Source: Formicarius rufipectus
Lineage: Eukaryota; Chordata; Aves; Passeriformes; Formicariidae
Reading direction: 5' to 3'
Length of the DNA stretch: 64,000 nucleotides
NCBI GenBank assembly: GCA_013399695.1
Contig: VXAU01004747.1
Span: 65,588 to 129,587 of the forward strand
The notes under the pieces were generated by a model. It did no database searches, was not told the origin of the DNA, and was given only the letters and a program-made list of their open reading frames with translations. Within the stretch, counting starts at the first letter, position 1. The number at the start of each line of letters is the position of its first letter. The position numbers and the translations under genes are program-made. Of the stretch, positions 61,096 to 64,000 are shown in pieces.

Positions 61096-63002
61096 AGATT
61101 TAAAACCAAAAAAAAAGCTGCTTAACATTTTGACAGATTTGCAAAAAGCTTTTTCGTGCTGACACTACATTTTCTTGTTAAAAAACAATAATAATAAAAA
61201 AAAGGTTTTTCCACCTCCTCCTCCAAATTCCCCCTCTCAGCCAAAACTGTTCTACCCCAGTAAAGAGATACACTGTGATAGAGGTTACAAGCAGTCTTAG
61301 GAACTCTCAGCATCTGACTTGGAGAAGAATCCCTACCATCTCTGCAGGGCAGCCCACAGGAGATGGAGGCAAGCTCAGCAGCAAGGCCTCTACCCCACCC
61401 CAACTTTGTTGCATTCCATCCCCTTCCTGCCAGCCATTAGGTGCGCCCACTGAGCTCTGTACCTCTCTGCAACTCCCAGTTAACTAGGGATCATCTCCCA
61501 CCTGCTCCCTGTTCAGCCACTGGACTCTGAGAAACTAAGGGTGAAAGAGAAAGAGGTGGAAGAGAAAAAGGGGTCATCACTACAGCAAGTGCTTGTTACA
61601 GCAAAGGATCTGAAGGGGCTGCATTTCATTTTAAGCAATTGCTTCTCTCTCTCTTTCCAATTTTTCTGGTGCTGTTCTATAGGTCTTCCCATCTTCACCA
61701 TCTGCTTGAGGAGAATCCAGTGGTTTGACACTCAGAAGGTTCACCCTTTCAGTCTGACAGTAAGTTCAGCAGACAGAGGACAACACGGCCTCTTGATCAT
61801 AAGCTACTGTCTCAAAACAAGTTTATTGTACCCTTTGGGAAAACTTATATGACAGGCACGGCAAAAGGAACCTGTCCCTTTTACCTGTATGTGCCAATGC
61901 TGTGCATTCCCATGCAGAAGGTACCCTATGCAAGCTGTTAACCTACACATCTCCCTTGCATTCCCAAATGGTAGAAGACAGATACATAAATGCAGCAATC
62001 ACCATCTCCTCTCTCCATTCAGAACTCCTCCTGGAGATCCAAGGGAACAGTTTCACTAAAAGTTCTAACACACCTTCTCTCTCAACTGCCAGTTCACCCA
62101 GAGGCCTATCCTCAGCCTCCTAGTGAGAGCAACTCTGAGGCAACTCTGTCCCTCCCTCCCCTGACTGGCAGCTGCCCCTACTATCTTCCCAGAAAAGCAC
62201 ACTGCCCTCTTCTTCCTAGGCTGCAGACAAGCCAGGGAGGAACAGAAGATGGGTAGATCTAATTACGTTTAAAAAAGGAGGTTTTTTTTTCACTTTCCCT
62301 ACTTTGGAAAACAAAAGTTTAAAGCTCATGAGGAGAGGGAGGGGTGGGGAGGTGGTGGTAGACTTTGCTTTGCTTAATACATAGATGTGGCTGACAGCCC
62401 CTGCTGTCTTCCACACCCTGGCCTCTGCTGTGGCCACCACAGAGGGGCTTGCATGAGCTACCCTGCCTATTTTTTGACCTGTGTGAGGCCTCCCTTCTCT
62501 ATTCCAGTGAAACCATCAAACAGCACTAGCTGGTGTACAGCAGGAAACAGTACTGGGGCAAAGGGCCCCCCGTGAGGTGAACAAACAATTTCATACATTC
62601 AGTCACAAAACACCAGAAGAACAATTCTGGACAGTTTCACAACACTAATAACAAAAAAAAGCCATTCATTTCTCAATAAGCTTTTTTATGTCTGAGGCTC
62701 TGACATAAACAAGAGTCAATTCACTAACAAATTTGGGCTTATTTTGGCAAATGGAACTGCTTTTGGGTGTTCTCACAATAATATCTTGCCTATGCTTGGG
62801 AAAAAAAAAAAAAAAGAAAAGAAAAGAAATCACCTTGGTCTAACTTCACAAGCAGAAAGGCCCCCAAGCAAATGCAAGACAATAAAGAGCATGCAGGAGC
62901 TATGAGGCTACTTAATGCCACTATGTACTTGTTAAAACTTGCTGTTCCAAGGCATCACATATATCAGAGCAATAACATCTAGTTTATAACCATCTAGGAA
63001 CA

Positions 63003-63039
63003 GAGGAATATATACCTCACGGAGGAATATACACCTCAC
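63003..63039. repeat. 19-bp tandem duplication
   Basis: GAGGAATATATACCTCAC and GAGGAATATACACCTCAC occur side by side with a 19-base period and one mismatch. Confidence 0.9.
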
Positions 63040-64000
63040 TTTCCACGTTTTTTTTAAACACAGTGTTAACAATAAAGGCTTTCCAGTCTCATGAAGCCCT
63101 TCGGTTCTGTCATACATACAGTGAGTTCACTGCAAGAAGAACTGTGAAATAAAAACCTGTTTCCCAAACACTGCTGGTAAATTCTCACATGGAAACAGTT
63201 CTAGGAATGACTATTAGAACAGTTCTTCTCTGAGAAGGTTGTTTCTTGTGTACAGTTCAGTAATTTCCACTGGCTGAAGTTTGTTTTTCTTGTTTACAGC
63301 CACAGAGCCAAACGAGGTATGGGAGAGTTAGCCCATTTCTATTCTCAGCTTGTGCTTCAAATAGAATTATTAAACTCAGCTTCAGCTGGATGCTATTCTG
63401 GCTCTTCTAATCAAACGGAATGCTTAACAAAGCTCCAAGCACAGCATCTGATTTTCATGATATGTTAGTACAAGAGGTCCCAATTCAATTTTCGTGGTTT
63501 GGGTTGAACTGGCAGATGGACAGTATTGGGGAGAAGAGACAAACCCAGACAACCTCTCTTGCCATCACTAGTAAAACCTCCATAGATCGCTACACCTGTA
63601 GAGGTGGAATAAAGCTAATTTTAAACTTCCTGAAGACCAGCTCTACCAAGAAAATTTACAACAATATGTCACCAGACAATGTGGAACAGAGCCATGTTTT
63701 TAAAAAGATCAGGAGAAAAATCTTCTCAAGAAGATCTTTAAGATAAACAAGAATTCATGAATGTCAAAAAAAAAGTCCACACCAATGAAGTAATTGCTTA
63801 GTTTCCTACCACAAACTCCTCTTCACATCCCCCCACCTCCAAACCCACGCACGTGCAGCTTGTTGCATCTTAACCCGATTACAGTTAGCTCCTCACTGAC
63901 ACAAAGCAGCATGGCAGCCAGGTACTTGGTTCCACACTTCATGCACTGAGATGATTAGTCACCAGTGGAACACAAGCTAGCCTGATCCAAGAAAATGATT

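Larger units (their letters stand above)
59861..64000 (-). other. Unassigned AT-rich tail, possibly the 3'UTR of a further minus-strand gene
   Basis: No coding similarity is visible. Candidate minus-strand poly(A) signals are two ATTAAA at about 59873-59885 (TTTAAT on plus) and AATAAA at 61822-61827 (TTTATT on plus). The AT-rich, UTR-like character and all-minus gene order suggest the 3' end of another minus-strand gene beginning beyond the window. CBX7 is a guess from mammalian order only. Confidence 0.25.

Noticed and set aside
1..64000. CRISPR arrays, bacterial operons, tRNA or rRNA genes
   Set aside because: No regularly spaced repeats, no tRNA B-box (GGTTCGAATCC) and no rRNA core were seen. 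The sequence is clearly a vertebrate nuclear genome.

Overview
This is a stretch of vertebrate nuclear DNA, almost certainly from a bird. Genes are split into short exons with GT/AG introns. The interspersed repeats are old CR1 LINE fragments. Introns and intergenic spaces are short. The three large runs of N all fall on GC-rich first-exon regions, as is common in bird assemblies. The gene order SUN2 - FAM20C-like - DNAL4 - NPTXR - CBX6 matches the block around SUN2-DNAL4-NPTXR-CBX6 on human chromosome 22q13, with one extra gene (FAM20C-like) that I do not recall at that place in mammals. All five recognised genes lie on the minus strand, head to tail.

Region by region: 1-1.4 kb holds the 5' end of SUN2 (three coding exons; the rest lies left of the window). 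3.3-8.6 kb is a complete ten-coding-exon secretory-pathway kinase of the FAM20 family, with a CpG-rich candidate promoter near 9.6-10.0 kb. 10-13.3 kb is intergenic and carries a CR1 fragment. 13.35-17.6 kb is DNAL4, with a CpG-island promoter that has a ciliary-type X-box. 17.8-23.6 kb is intergenic (second CR1 fragment, AT-rich possible regulatory DNA). 23.6-34.2 kb is NPTXR, whose reading frame appears to begin at a CTG codon. 34.2-37.9 kb is intergenic. 37.95-55.3 kb is CBX6, with a candidate 3'UTR of up to about 7.7 kb and its first coding exon lost in an assembly gap. 55.5-64 kb has no gene I can recognise; in placental mammals the APOBEC3 cluster follows CBX6, and nothing like a cytidine deaminase is visible here.

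The genes do not form one pathway. SUN2 is a nuclear-envelope LINC protein, FAM20C-like a predicted Golgi/secreted protein kinase, DNAL4 an axonemal dynein light chain, NPTXR a membrane-anchored synaptic pentraxin and CBX6 a Polycomb chromodomain protein. Points most worth a second look are the CTG start of NPTXR with a TATA box placed downstream of the only upstream in-frame ATG, the FAM20C paralogue with a complete set of kinase residues, the DNAL4 promoter architecture, and a 38-codon open frame running divergently from the CBX6 CpG island. I found no convincing evidence for an entirely new biological system.
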